This document shows positions 23,100 to 35,260 of a stretch of 64,000 nucleotides of DNA, piece after piece. The stretch is from Pomacea canaliculata (Eukaryota > Mollusca > Gastropoda > Architaenioglossa > Ampullariidae), in NCBI RefSeq assembly GCF_003073045.1, contig NC_037596.1, positions 12,335,950 through 12,399,949 on the forward strand, written 5' to 3'. Position 1 is the stretch's first letter. Each line of letters opens with the position of its first letter. The notes under the pieces were generated by a model that searched no databases, was not told the origin of the DNA, and was given only the letters and a program-made list of their open reading frames with translations. Position numbers and translations under genes: made by a program.

Positions 23100-24875
23100 A
23101 GTTTGTTGCAGATTAACCACATTATGTCTGTGTTTCAAACCATGATCATTGTAGAAGAAGAATCTAAGAATCTCCTTAGGTAGTGGTATTTGCCTGTACT
23201 TCTTTCATTCTAAAAATGTAAGAACACCTTTACAAGACAAACCAAGAGAATGTGTCATCACTGTGCTTCTTTCCCCCGTCAAAAATTCCTTTTTTTTTTT
23301 TTTTTTTTTTTTTGCTTTCGTATATTTGTAAGGACGAATTTTGATCTTTTCCTCGGAGTTGGAACGATTTTTTCCAGTAATGGAAACCTTAACTAAGCAA
23401 CCTTTCTGTAAATATCCAGGTAGGTGGTTTTAACTATGTGCTGACCAGTCATTTCAGATTATAAATGATTCTTCTGTTTTGATTTTGGCTTTTATTATTT
23501 AGAATCAAGTGGAGCCCATTTGTGAAAAGGTTATGGTTATCTCCAGTTTCATGTAAAAGTCGTCTCTCTCAAGTTTAGTAGGAAGTGAGGTTTACTATAA
23601 TGTATATATCTTAAACAAGTGTTTACTTTGTGCTTGTCAAAATCTTGTAACTTTCAGATTAAATTAATTTTTTCATGGTGTGTGTTTGTGCGTATATGGT
23701 TGATGATGGGTTCGCGTGCGTGTGTGGTTAAGAAGTTTAAGTTACATAAAGTATAAGGGTTAATTACATGTTCACACGTGTAAACATTGTCGTACGCACT
23801 TAGTACAGCACTGCAGCACCATATATGGTGGCTGACTGTACAGTGGTCACGTGACATTAGTAACGCTTGGCTGGGAGTGGAAATGACAATCAGGAAGTGT
23901 TTTCAATGTTCCATTGCAGTCAAAGCGGTCGCAAAAGGGGAAAGGTCAGCAAATGAAAAGCCATTACCAGCTGCAGTTCAGAGATGATGCGACCGAGAGC
24001 ACGCGCAGAGAGAAATGGGAAGACAGGGTAGAGGAAAGTTCTAGGGTTAAAAGTTCAATGGTTTGAGTGAGTTTATGTATCGTAGACGGCTGGTACGATG
24101 GAAAATTGTCTTACCACACTCGCTGAAGTGTTGAGGATAGAATTGAGAGACAGGGTGTGAGAATGGATGACAAGTTTCACATTCCCCACTCTGTTCTTTT
24201 AATTCTTACCTAGGACCTAACAAAAATATGCAATCTTCAGAATTTACTGTTTTTTTTCATTATCAATTTGTGTGTTAACTTTTAGTACCTTATAATCGTA
24301 TCAGGCTGGAGTATATTTCGAATCTGTACAATGTGAATTTGAGTTTATGATTATTACTTCAAAATCAAAATTTAAAAAGCGGATACCTTTTACTATTCCT
24401 TTCTGCCCACCCTGCACTTAAATCTGTCCTCTATACTATTTTTTTCCGACCATCCAACCAACCCTTAATTTTAAGAGCAAAGTTATGCATTTCCTGCTCT
24501 AAGAAATTTAAATCGTTTATTCATTCATTGTTGATGGGTGTTCATTCAGGAATGCGTGTCTTGTTGAACATATAATGAAGTGATCCTTCATTAAAAATCC
24601 TAGTTTCTCTAATGACTTTCTTATACCAAAATTAAAATATTGCAGCAAAAGGCACACAAATTTATACACGTTCAGTGAAAATAAACAACTGAGTATGTAA
24701 TGTATATAATTATGTACCCAATGTGAGCAAGTTAGAGAGAAACCAGATTTGTGTAAACTCTTGTGCAAGCCTAAACAAAAGTGGCTTTTACTGAAAATAG
24801 TAAAGCTTACAAATCTTTTAATGCCAGTGTCTTATAGGTTCTTTGTAGAGCTATCAATTTTAGCACATGGCACAC
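23100..24875. other. Spacer between gene A promoter and gene B remnant
   Basis: Holds a poly-T run (23291-23314) and AT-rich single-copy DNA. No gene recognised. Confidence 0.4.
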
Positions 24876-24879
24876 ATGC

Positions 24880-25042
24880 ACAGGCACACACACACAAAGA
24901 AACAAGCACACACACACACACACACACAAGCACACACACACAAACAAACAAGCCAAGTTCACACACACACAAACAAGCACACACACACACACAAACAAGC
25001 CAAGTTCACACACACACAAACAAGCCAAGTTCACACACACAC

Positions 25043-25081
<39 letters not shown>

Positions 25082-25146
25082 ACACAACACACACACACAA
25101 CAAGCACACATACACAAGCTCACAAACAAACCCACACACACACACC
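24880..25146. repeat. CA-rich microsatellite with a minisatellite motif
   Basis: (CA)n interrupted by repeated units of ACAAACAAGCCAAGTTCACA. It yields long spurious frames on both strands. Confidence 0.9.
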
Positions 25147-25310
25147 TATGGCATAGGAAGATGCTCAGCTTTAAGGAAAGGAATCAAACTACATACTGAC
25201 TGAACCTCAATCACTTTCTTTCCTCCTTGGCTGCCTCATTCGTCCCTATATCGTCCCTATTAATGGCGCACACACACACATGAAATAACCGTCATTTCTC
25301 TTGCTTGCTT

Positions 25311-25381
25311 GTTGGGTATGAGGGTCAGCATGAGGTGAACCAGAGCGTCTCCGCACATCAATGCTGACCCTCACACCCAAC
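25311..25381. repeat. Hairpin with ~22-bp arms at the gene B breakpoint
   Basis: Arm GTTGGGTATGAGGGTCAGCA at 25311 pairs with TGCTGACCCTCACACCCAAC ending at 25381 (one mismatch). It lies directly beside the truncated exon 4. Confidence 0.75.
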
Positions 25382-25387
25382 ACACAA

Positions 25388-25446
25388 ATACATTGTCACA
25401 TTTTGATCAACGGTTTTCACTAACTTGTCAACAAACTGAGGACGAC
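25388..25446 (-). pseudogene. Gene B exon 4 remnant
   Basis: A CAG acceptor and about 19 codons matching the start of gene A exon 4 are kept (RPQFV). Similarity stops where a 22-bp-arm hairpin (25311-25381) and CA repeats begin. About 230 bp of the exon and its donor are missing. Confidence 0.6.
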
Positions 25447-28400
25447 CTGGGCAATTAAAAGAAGAAACTTTCTTAGAAGTTAGGTTATTATGAATCGTTT
25501 CATTGTAAAATGTGTTTAAAGTGTAAGCTTTTTTTAAAAAAAATCATTTTAACACTAAAATCTTTGTTGCCCCCAAAATATATATTAAAAAATTGTAGTT
25601 TTTGTTAGCAGTTTTTTTCTGAAGTTTTAAGTCTAATGTATTGAAAGTATTCTTGATATTGTAAAAACACGTTTTTTAATAATATTTTTCGAGCAAAATT
25701 TTACTCATTTTCTTAGTGAGAATATTACTTACCAATATTAATGATCTTGAAGCACATCTCTTACAATTTCTTTCCATGTTTACTGGTCGCATAAAATAAT
25801 AACTAGAAAATTTATATAATTATCACACCACACAGGCACCACGTTCACATACTTTCATTAAATTTAAACAACGATCGTTTTACGTATGGCCGTCCCTGCC
25901 CAAAGGGACAATATAAATATAGACATTAGTCAATAAAGAACAGCAAATATCAAATCAACAAATATCGAAACAGGCCACACTTCTATCGCGACGGTCACAC
26001 AACACTATTGCAGCTCACTAGCATGTTTTCTGTGTTTGCAAATATTGTCAACTCTTTGCCGCCTTGCATAAATACACTGTTGTGCTGAAGGTTTAGACAT
26101 TAAGTTTGTTTGCTTACACTTGACGAGTATTGTCACAGACTTATTCTGTTGCGACCCGTTGCCTTCACACCTGACGACTGGCCAGTCATCTTCACACCGG
26201 GCAGTAAGAGAGTAGCTAAGGTGTCGTTCAGAACTAGTGGAGTTCAGCTTAGTTCCATTTTTATCCAGCAAATAGAAGTGAGCTGGGGGATTGCCCTTCT
26301 CAAAGAAGCAGGAAACATTGACCACCTGGCCCTTATCGATGATGACATTATCGCCCCCGTCCACAGTCAGACTCGTGACATTGGGTGGGTCTGCACACAT
26401 ACAAATACTACAGAAGAATATGACAGAGGGAAAAAGAATAAAACAGTAATATGTTGTGATCATTTATGTCTTTTTATCTGTTTAATAAATGTCAGATGCA
26501 TTGAATTTCCGCCAACCACACACCTTGTCTATGTAAAGATTCTTATAAGTGTAAAACTGTTTGGATGATTACTATGACGATGTATTATTGCAGTTAAATT
26601 ATTCATATTTTTGTAGGTGTACATGATTTGTTGTGCACATAGTTTCGTGTTACTAATATTCTTGATTAATTATTGTTAATTTAGGAATGAAGGCCGAATG
26701 CGTCGTAAGCACTGTAACAAAAGCATGTGTATAAATGTAATGCACAAGTGTCAGGTTTCATGAGCATTACTCATAACAACAGTCCTCACAATCCTAGCTC
26801 ATCTTCAAACTTCCCTACTTGTCTTCGTCTCGATACTCACGATACCCTTGGGTCTCATTGCTCTATTCCACTTTGCTTTTTTTTAAATTTATTTTTTATT
26901 AGTTATGTCAAGGACCAGTTCGTGCCTCCGTGATTTTTAGATTATTTTAAACCCATTGCGACTGACGGACTGGAAGTGTACGTTGAATGTATGGGAGAAT
27001 GAATGTGAACATTAGATGGGAAAGAGTTAACTGTGACACAAAGCGGCTGGTGAACCCCCATCACCAGTAGGTTTTGGGGGAGACGAGATATGACATTTAC
27101 TCAGGCCTTGGATACCGAAGGAAGAAGACCTGCCTGAGTCACGACATGTAAATCTCGCTAGTTGAGATCATAGTAGAGCAGGGGTGTGTCCATCGATGAT
27201 GGATGCGGCGCGATAAACTTGTGAATAAACCTCACCTATGCACGGTTTTTATTATATGGGGTGTTTGTGCTGAAGCCCTTCTGAAGGAGGAAGAATAACC
27301 TCCCCAGACTATCCCTTGGTCGCCTTTGGTCCAACACCCCGCAGCACGTGGGCTAGGAGCACCGTTAGCCCCGTGACGTCACCGTGGAATACCTCTGCTG
27401 TGACCACGGACACCACCTGACGTCACGGCCAGTGTGTATACGGCGTTCGCGTGTCGTCAACCGCTGAGTCACGCGGGGGAATCCTTACCCGCCCACCCCA
27501 TCGGGGAAGGATTAACCGATTCTATGTGAAGTGTATTTATGTGATGTGGATTCTAGTTGACTGGAAATGCGTACAGCGACAACCCCAAGATAGTGGGGCT
27601 ATGAACTGTAAACAACGATTGCTAGAGCGGTTATAAGGCAGGTAATTGAACCGAAACATTAGAACTGGAACCTTATTACTCAACAGTAGAAGAGAGTACG
27701 AGGAGTGTCAAATCTTCATACTTCATACTTTACTGAGATTGATCGTGGGAAGTATTCCGGATGTAAACATTGCATATATCGTTCAGATTTTCGTCGCCAG
27801 TGTTAGCGTAAATTGTTATGAATAAGTATTTTTGTCGTAGTCTGTTAAGTCCTGAGCAACTCGATAACAAAATTAACATGATGTGGACAGCCTCAGGCAA
27901 TCGTTTTGTCGTTTGTTGAAAGAACGCGCACGTGTCTGGTTCGAGTGTGTTGTTTGAACCATCCGTGCAGTGACAATTTATCTTTAATCAGTTATAGATG
28001 CTGTTATCTCCATCCTTCGTATGTTGTTCAAGTCTCGTTCTTGCCACAAGGACTAAAAGTACAATCCTTTGTGCGCGAGCGCTATAAAAATCATGAGTTG
28101 ATATTATTTTTCTTCAGATATCGTTTACCTCCCAGTGACACGTCACGTTTAGAGTAGGTCACTAGTAGCGTTTAATACAGCAGCCGACTAAATTGTAAAA
28201 GGAAATTCTAAGTTCCCTACGGGAGTAAAACTTCTTAGGGAGTTCGTCACCTTGATGACTTTATTCAGCAAACTGCTACAAACATAGACGGAGCAAAACA
28301 ATAGATAACACTAAGTGCATATAAATCTACAGCATCTTAAAAGATCTTAGGTATTAGAGATGTAAAGATCACTATCTTCACAACCGTGCGCAAAAAAGTG

Positions 28401-31400
28401 TGAAAAATGAAAATAAGTATGCATTGTGGTCTCATTCTCTCGTTACAGTTCCCCAAAGTGTGTCAGCTGCAACATGTAGGCTATTTAGTCCATAAAAAAT
28501 ATGTTTAAGTTTAGATAGGACTAAAACACGACTATCTCCACATCAAAGCAGCTTTGCCGACTGGTTCAAATGACAGCTGAAGTTTAACACGAATGTGCCC
28601 TCTCCCCAAAACTGGTTTATGATATATATCAGGCCTTCTGCTTACGCAAAAATTGCGTACAGTACGCATTAAAAGTTCGGAGGACCCTTTCAATTTTCGT
28701 CAGTGGGGTCCCCTTCAAATTTGGGCAAAGAACAGGGACCCCTTAAAAATCTGAAGAAGGGGTCCCTGGGACCCCAAAGTATTTAGCCTTAGCAGAAGCC
28801 CTGCTTCCATAAGAGATTCACAAGAAGTAATAGCGGATTTTTTTGTTAAAAGAGTTGATAGCTTAAAGTTTGATGATGGCAGGAATGGGTTAGCTAGCAA
28901 AGAAAAAAAAGTTAATATTGACAGAAGGCTTGAAAGCCATCGTCATAGAGTAGTATAAAAATAAAAGCGCAAACGTAAAGACCAGTAAAACTAATGGTAT
29001 TTGTATGAATATCAAAGCTAAGAGCAAGAATAAAGATAGACTAGGATAGACAGGGATGCCCAACCTACGGCCCGCGACGCGGTGCCATCCGGCCCGCGAA
29101 ACTTCTGCCCACAGTGCAGGAAATCCTCATGTTAGTAATATAAAAAAAACGAAAAAAAAAAGAAAAAATGGAAGAAGAAGAAGTATTTATCCCTACGTAG
29201 GGGCGTTTCCCAATCTTTTTTTCGATGGACGAACATTTCGATTCAGTGCTCCGACTTGGTGTCTCTACGATGAGGCCGGACATTCAGAGGTTGGTTTCGG
29301 GTAAACAACTTCAAATATCCCACTAATTACTACATAATTAATGGTAAGTACAACTTGTTTCTAATAAAAAAAATGGTATCTGCTCTATTTTTTTTCTTTT
29401 TTATATTTTTGCGGTGAAGTGGCCCGCGATACGGCTGTCCGAAATGGATATGGCCCGCAGGCCGAAAAAGGTTGGGCATCACTGGATTAGGAGAATATAC
29501 AGAAACATTGTCTGCCATCGTTAACCTATACAATCGAAAGTATTCCAAAAGTTACCAAACATTATATTTGATGAAACACAAATATGTGAAACAAACTAAT
29601 CGCTACATCTTAATAAATTTCTTAGTACTGATCTTTTGTACCTACTAAAGGTTGCACTAATTTATAAATATTAAAATAATGTAGTTGAATGTTTTTTATT
29701 ACTTACACAACACCTCAACACGTATCAGTCGGGTAGGTTTGGGATCCCCACCTCTGCCAGTGGAGATTATCATCGCACTCAGTGACCTGGTGACGACCTG
29801 AGAGATGTAGATGTCTAAAGCCACCAGAGAGCTGCTCACGTGTCGTTGTTCCCAGTAGCAGGTGACTCCTGTCCTCCCACTCACGTCCTTCTTAAACTCT
29901 TTGATATCGTTTTCGCCGTAAATAAATATACATGCAGTTCTCAAATAGTTTCCTTCACAAACCTGATAATCAGCGTTAAACGTGTCTGTAACATCAGGAC
30001 TTGCAGTAATGTTGATGGTGTAGTTGATATTGATAGAACTATTTTCTTCTTTACTCAGGCTTTCGTCAAAGTTAGGAAACCCACCTAAAAAAATATTATT
30101 TTTTCAGAAAAATGTTAAGATTAGGAAAGAATATCTGCTTCAGTAAATGTCAAGTGGTAATTTAAAAATTATATTTTTGTGTACAATACATTAAGAATAA
30201 CAACAGTACGGACGACATAGCAGTAGATAAAGTTATAAAGCATGGGTAACAGTAAGTAGTTTGGGTCATGGAGATAAAGCAATGCGCATAGCTCCGTGAC
30301 TTTTGCGTTATGACTATTTCATTTACAAGACAATGTTAGTACATAACTTTAAACTGTTCCTCTCAATCTTTTACCCCGATTGGTACCTGACCTTTACTCA
30401 TCGTGATTCGTTTCGTATGTAGTCATGTATTTCAAACGAATATAAAGCCTCGTACGCTAATTGCCTTTGTTTGATGACAATTGTTTGATGACTACTGTTC
30501 CCCAGAGCGTAAGAGATTTATTTTATTTATTTCTGTATTTGTAAAGGACGTAGAGCATAAAGTTGTGAAACAGTGACACTACTAAGCAGATATACGTATG
30601 GTATTGGCATTGTCCTTTTCCAATAATAGTTTGAATTTCACATCTCGTGCATCATATGCCTATGGGGATACATAATACAGATAGCTGTTTGATAGCCTAT
30701 AAACACTGCAAATAATGTCATGACCTAACCTTTTCAGGACCAAGGGACATATTTCTCTCGTACTTTTAAATGAACCCCAAATGTGATTCAAAGAACTTAG
30801 AACAGTCAAAATTTGTATGTTGCTTCTTTATTCTTTGTTTATTTACCTTTTGAATAGATACAACCCTAAATGGAAACCGAAAGGAAGAACCCAAAGTCTT
30901 TGAGATATTTTTAAAATCCTGCGATTTATGGTTTGATAGCTTTATTTGTTGAGCAAAGTGAATTGTATCTGTAGCAGAAGGGAAGTCTTTCTAAACTGAT
31001 GCCTAAGAAATCTTATCTGTGCTTTAGTGGGAATGAATTTTGTAATGGGATATCATGCTGTTCCATTCTTGATAGACTACTGGTCCACTGAACCGAATCT
31101 TTAGGTGTCATAATTTATTAGTGTGATGCCTTTGAATCGCTTTGAAAGTATGAAGGAATGCCTTACATTTTGAAAACAAATTCTGAAAAGATGTTTCCGA
31201 GAACAGATCCCGACTTTAATAGAGCTTCTTAAAATTCTGCCTCTGATCACTCATTTCAATCAATACTTCCAAAATGCACGTAATCCACGCAAACAACAGT
31301 TAGTTGATGAACACATGATAAAATTCTGGTGGAAGAAAGTCATGAAGCAATACAAAAATAAACCAATAAAGATGTGATAAAGATTTGAAATGAAAGTGAA

Positions 31401-31514
31401 TCTACCAAGAAGATTATATTGTCATAGTCACTACTTACATGTCAGCAAAAGCACTCCTTTCGTCAGCGTGGAAAGAACCACAAATGTACAGGAAACTTTC
31501 ATAAGCGTGTTCAT
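25388..31514 (-). CDS. Gene B: Ig-family paralog of gene A, 3' end broken
   Basis: Exons: 31514-31439 (signal), 30084-29707 (V-like), 26390-26118 (C2-type Ig) and the first ~59 bp of the fourth exon at 25446-25388. Each intact exon has clean splice sites, phase 1 junctions and no stop, and matches gene A closely; the proximal promoter is also conserved. The fourth exon begins RPQFVDKLVKTVDQNV after a CAG acceptor and then loses similarity near a hairpin and a CA-rich minisatellite. No TM exon is found before gene A starts at 22.97 kb. Options: a pseudogene with a truncated ectodomain, a secreted form, or a transcript that splices on into gene A's phase-1 exons. Confidence 0.6.
26118..26390 (-). 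CDS. Gene B exon 3, C2-type Ig domain
   Basis: The exon is 273 bp, as in gene A, with conserved splice sites. It encodes VNVSCFFEKGNPPAHFYLLD and DDWPVVRCEGNGSQQNKS. Compared with gene A it has extra N-glycosylation sequons (NVT, NGT, NST). The reading frame is intact. Confidence 0.75.
26940..28010. other. Insertion in a gene B intron, LTR-like but unclassified
   Basis: The matching intron of gene A (21740) lacks this block. It is less AT-rich than its surroundings and holds two TGACGTCA palindromes (about 27375 and 27418), an AATAAA (27222) and no long frame. I could not define termini or a target duplication. Confidence 0.4.
28630..28803. mobile_element. Small MITE, 174 bp, copy 1
   Basis: Terminal inverted repeats CAGGCCTTCTGCTTACGC and TTAGCAGAAGCCCTG. 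The interior is mostly a stem (AAGGGGTCCCTGGGACC). It matches 33708-33882 in inverted orientation. Confidence 0.65.
29051..29484 (+). mobile_element. hAT-type non-autonomous element in a gene B intron
   Basis: 434 bp with the same termini (CAGGGATGCCCAACC ... GGTTGGGCATCACTG) and interior as 864-1102. The flanking octamers do not match clearly, so the target duplication has decayed or been lost. Confidence 0.75.
29707..30084 (-). CDS. Gene B exon 2, V-like Ig domain
   Basis: The 378-bp exon, acceptor TTTTTTTAG and donor GTAAGTAATA, is open through 126 codons. It differs from gene A mainly in the first third (CGFPNFDESLSKEENSS) and by one added codon (YGENDIKEF); the second half is almost identical. 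Two NxT sequons are visible near the start (NYTINIT). Confidence 0.75.
31439..31514 (-). CDS. Gene B exon 1, signal peptide
   Basis: The 76-bp exon encodes MNTLMKVSCTFVVLSTLTKG and five further residues before GTAAGTAGT. It is one codon longer than gene A exon 1 and keeps MNT at the start and LLT before the junction. Confidence 0.7.
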
Positions 31515-31609
31515 GCTTAGGACTAGTTATTGTACACCAGTGTCAATGAAGTTATAACCGGAAAATTAACTCAGGATGACAAAGATCGCCTTAATATCCC
31601 GCAATCATA

Positions 31610-31622
31610 AGTTTCAGTTTCC
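31610..31622 (-). promoter_or_regulatory. IRF/ISRE-like box upstream of gene B
   Basis: GGAAACTGAAACT, two GAAA repeats, lies about 96-108 bp upstream of the gene B ATG, at the position matching gene A's box. Flanking conserved blocks include AATGAAGTTATAAC on the plus strand. Confidence 0.4.
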
Positions 31623-32379
31623 GTGTATATTTTGGTACAGATTAACCACGTTGTGGTCAGTGTGGAATAAGGATTTGCCAGCTGTAAAGTCGTCTGTGCC
31701 TGTACTTCTTTTATTCTTAAAGTGTAAGAACACTGTTACAAGACAAAGAAAGAAAGAGAGCACGCGTTGCCTCTATGCTTGATTGCACCGTTAAAAACTC
31801 AATCTTATTTTTAACTTCATATATATTTTTGTTAGATTTGCTCTAGTTCTACAGGCTAGAATGATTTTTCTAGTAGTTACTGGATTACGTAGATACTTTT
31901 TTCTGTAAGTATCGAGGTAGGTGTTTTTTAATGATCGCCTGGTCAGTCACTGTAGATTATATTTGATTCTTACAGTTTTAATTTCCATTATTACTATTGA
32001 AAGTAAGGCGGAAAACCTTAATGTGAGGGTTTTAATTGTTTCCAGTTTTATATACAGGTCATACGATGTTTACCTATTATGTATGATCTAAAAATGATTT
32101 AAAACTGTTTTTTTCTGTACAGAAGAAAAGGTTATTATATGTTCCACAACGAGTTAATTAATTGTAGCTCATAGCATACACCTAGTGCAAGTATACACGT
32201 AGTGCAAGAATAAAAAAAATTAGTTTGTGCTCATTTATTCAGTATTTTAAAACTTTCGGGAATGATTTACAATGTAAACAATATTACAGAAGACGAGCTG
32301 TTCATAAAGCCAAACTCGTATTTTTATGTGTTTCATCACTGGTTCTGATCAACTCCTAATAGAAGAAAAAATTCCTATC

Positions 32380-33055
32380 GATAAAGCGCTGCTCATGGGA
32401 ATTACCGATTTAATGAAGCAGATGCTTATGAAGGACGAACTATTCAGATGGGCCTAGGCTTTATTTTCTAGACTAGAAAAGACTCTGGAAACGCTAACTG
32501 ATGCAGGCTTTTAAAAACAACTTCACGTCTACACATGGATATGACTTATTTTCGATTTTTAATATGTTCTTACTGGGTAGTATAAACACATGATATTGGT
32601 TCTGCGTTTCTCGTAGAAGATAATTGTTTATGCATGAAAGGTATTTCGGGAATACAACGGGATTTTCCGATTAAATTACGTAGAATCACGAACAATTATC
32701 CCTGGACTGCTGGCAGACTATTTTTTTTTCCCTCCAGTTAACTGCTAAAACGAGGCATGAGACAAGAAAACCTCCGGCTTATTCACATTTCAGATTAACT
32801 ACTAAAACGAGACATGAGGCAAGAAAGCTTCTGGTTTAGTCACATTCTTTGTTGTGGCTCGCCGAGACTAACAGCGGATCACTTCGCAAGAGGCTAAGTG
32901 TTGGTCTTGGCAGACAGACAGCAGTCCTCCATACACGTCTTTGAGTAGAAGCTTATGAAAGATGGGCCTAGGCTTTATTTTATGGACTGGGCGATTGCGC
33001 TTCAAAAGGTAACTGACACAGGCTTTTAATGATAACTTCACATCTAGTGTGTTGT
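32380..33055. repeat. Short tandem duplications upstream of gene B
   Basis: GATGGGCCTAGGCTTTATTT at 32449 and 32962 marks two diverged copies of a ~110-bp block. Between them, a ~54-bp unit (AACTGCTAAAACGAGGCATG) is tandemly repeated at 32740 and 32796. Confidence 0.65.
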
Positions 33056-33707
33056 TATTAGTAATATTATTCTTTGTATGGTATATACTAATTGCTATAA
33101 TTCTAGTCGTTTCGGTAATGTTTAGTAAAATTCATGGTTTGAGCTAAAAATAATTAATAGCTAATAACTCTCTGCTACTCTCTCGCCGTCTCCATATATT
33201 TGTCATATTTTATAAAATCCCATATTGTTGTGCCTCAAAAGTCAACCTAAACAAATTTTATATTTATTTACGACAAAAAGTGTGTTCCCACTAAAACATT
33301 ACATTATTTTAATTAACTATTTTTGGAATAATACTTATGATATACTTGAAAAACCTTATCAATGTTATCTGCACAAAGAGAGGATGTTTACATTGATGAC
33401 ATGAGCCACTAACATATGTGTGAATACGTGTGTCATGTTAACAGTAATTTAATATGTCATGTTAAAAGATATACGGTCTTTGACGCCTATAACCTTTAAT
33501 TTAGGAAAATTATTTTGTTAGATTTGCAAGACTTTTACACTGACTGGAACAAGAATACCTAGTGACTGAAGTTTAGAGTATTATTCGATTAGTCATTAGT
33601 GAGTGCTTTGTTGTGCTTGACTCTAAGCTTCATTAATATTTTGTTTGATCTTTAACTATGAAGTGGAACTTTTTTCAGGACTGTGTTGAAAATAAGATAT
33701 CTTAGTC

Positions 33708-33882
33708 CAGGGCTTCTGCTAAGGCTAAATTCTTTGGGGTCCCAGGGACCCCTTCTTCAGATTTTTAAGGGGTCCCTGTTCTTCGCCCAAATTTGAAGGG
33801 GACCCCATTGACGAAAATTGAAGGGGTCCTCCGAACTTTTAATGCGTACTGTACGCAATTTTTTGCGTAAGCAGAAGCCCTG
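33708..33882. mobile_element. Small MITE, 175 bp, copy 2
   Basis: Terminal inverted repeats CAGGGCTTCTGCTAAGGC and GCGTAAGCAGAAGCCCTG; about 95% identical by eye to the inverted copy at 28.6 kb. CAGGG..CCCTG ends suggest a hAT relative. The target duplication is unclear. Confidence 0.65.
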
Positions 33883-35260
33883 CAGTCTTAGATAATAATA
33901 AGGATTTTTGATGTATTTTTATTAGTTTCTGTAGTATAGTTGATAAAGAAAAACAAAAAAGACATTTTCTGAAGAAAAAAACGCGCAAATGTTTAGGCGT
34001 CTAAGTGTCTGTGACATCAACAAAAAAAAATGGTGCAGGAGAAGGGAAAGAATCCAAGTCGCTGGTTTCAGTTTCGAATTCCTTTGTCTTCCCTCTCACT
34101 AGCATCCATAACTGCCTTCAAGGAATGTTTGTTTCCTCCATCCCAAGTTACATTTTTTTTTTTTGGTCAGAGGTGTCAATTACTAACTCTGACTGTTCAT
34201 TTATAGTATTTCTGTATTTTTCTCCTAATGTTTCCCAAGGTAATATATGAGACATTGCTGACATCAATCCCGCCTACTCAGAGCGCATAAAGCATCTTCA
34301 CCTGACAGGTCAAACTGGTGACTCAACATAAGCTGAAGCTTCACACGACTGTCTTGTGATTAGATGTCCGTTTTCTGACAGGTAGCATTCTTTGTATATA
34401 TAGGTTAGCCTTTCTTCACAACCTTTGTAATTTATTATGGTATTTACCATGGTCATTGTTGTTTAAACATATCTAACAAATGTTTTTATTACATATCGGA
34501 AATGCCTAAGTCTCTCTTTACCGAAATATACAACACTGACTAACCATCAAGTTTGAAGTAAACCCACAATTGCTTTTAAAAAGGGTTTTACTGTTTTACT
34601 AAAACTCTCCGCTTACTGTGATTTCAGTAAGATCATTTCTAAGCATTAAAAGACATGAAAACAGATTTACCTTTTAACATCAAGCTGATTTTCGGAACGT
34701 AATATTTTTATCTTATCAGTAAACTATTGTTATTATGAGTGAGCGATGTTCAACATGGCTGACGGCCATGCTCCTGTCTATGGGAGAGAAAATTTACCCT
34801 AAAACTACTTCAATCGATGTTGAAGATGTTTGAAAAATAGTAAAAACAAAAATCAGGGAATGTACAAATGAAAGATTTCTGCACCCACTGTTTTACAAAA
34901 GAATAACCGATTGTGAGACGTGGTGAGTTCTGCTTCTGCCGACTTCTTAAACAACTCTAAGCTTTGATGAACACAGGCCAGGTTATGGCCTCAATGAAAC
35001 AAAAGGACAAAAAAAAAAAGAAAAAAAGAAAGAAGGCTTCAAGTTCTGAAGAAAGTGCGATGGAAAGCTCCGAAACAACGGACGGAGAAGAGAGAACAGG
35101 CCGTCTTCGTGAGAGATCGGATAGTAATTCCAAAAAAGGTAGGCCGTCCCAGTCTAGAGACAGGCAACAAACGCTACTTACACAGGCCTTTGTCGTCAAA
35201 CAAGGCGACAATGCTGCTATTGTATAAAGACTTGAGGCCTTACAGAAAACTACCGATTCG

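Larger units (their letters stand above)
31630..34940. other. Divergent spacer between genes B and C
   Basis: Contains the short tandem repeats and the small MITE listed above. No signal-peptide exon for gene C could be recognised here. Confidence 0.4.

Noticed and set aside
24749..25199. Long plus- and minus-strand frames rich in His/Thr or Cys/Val
   Set aside because: They are translations of the CA microsatellite.
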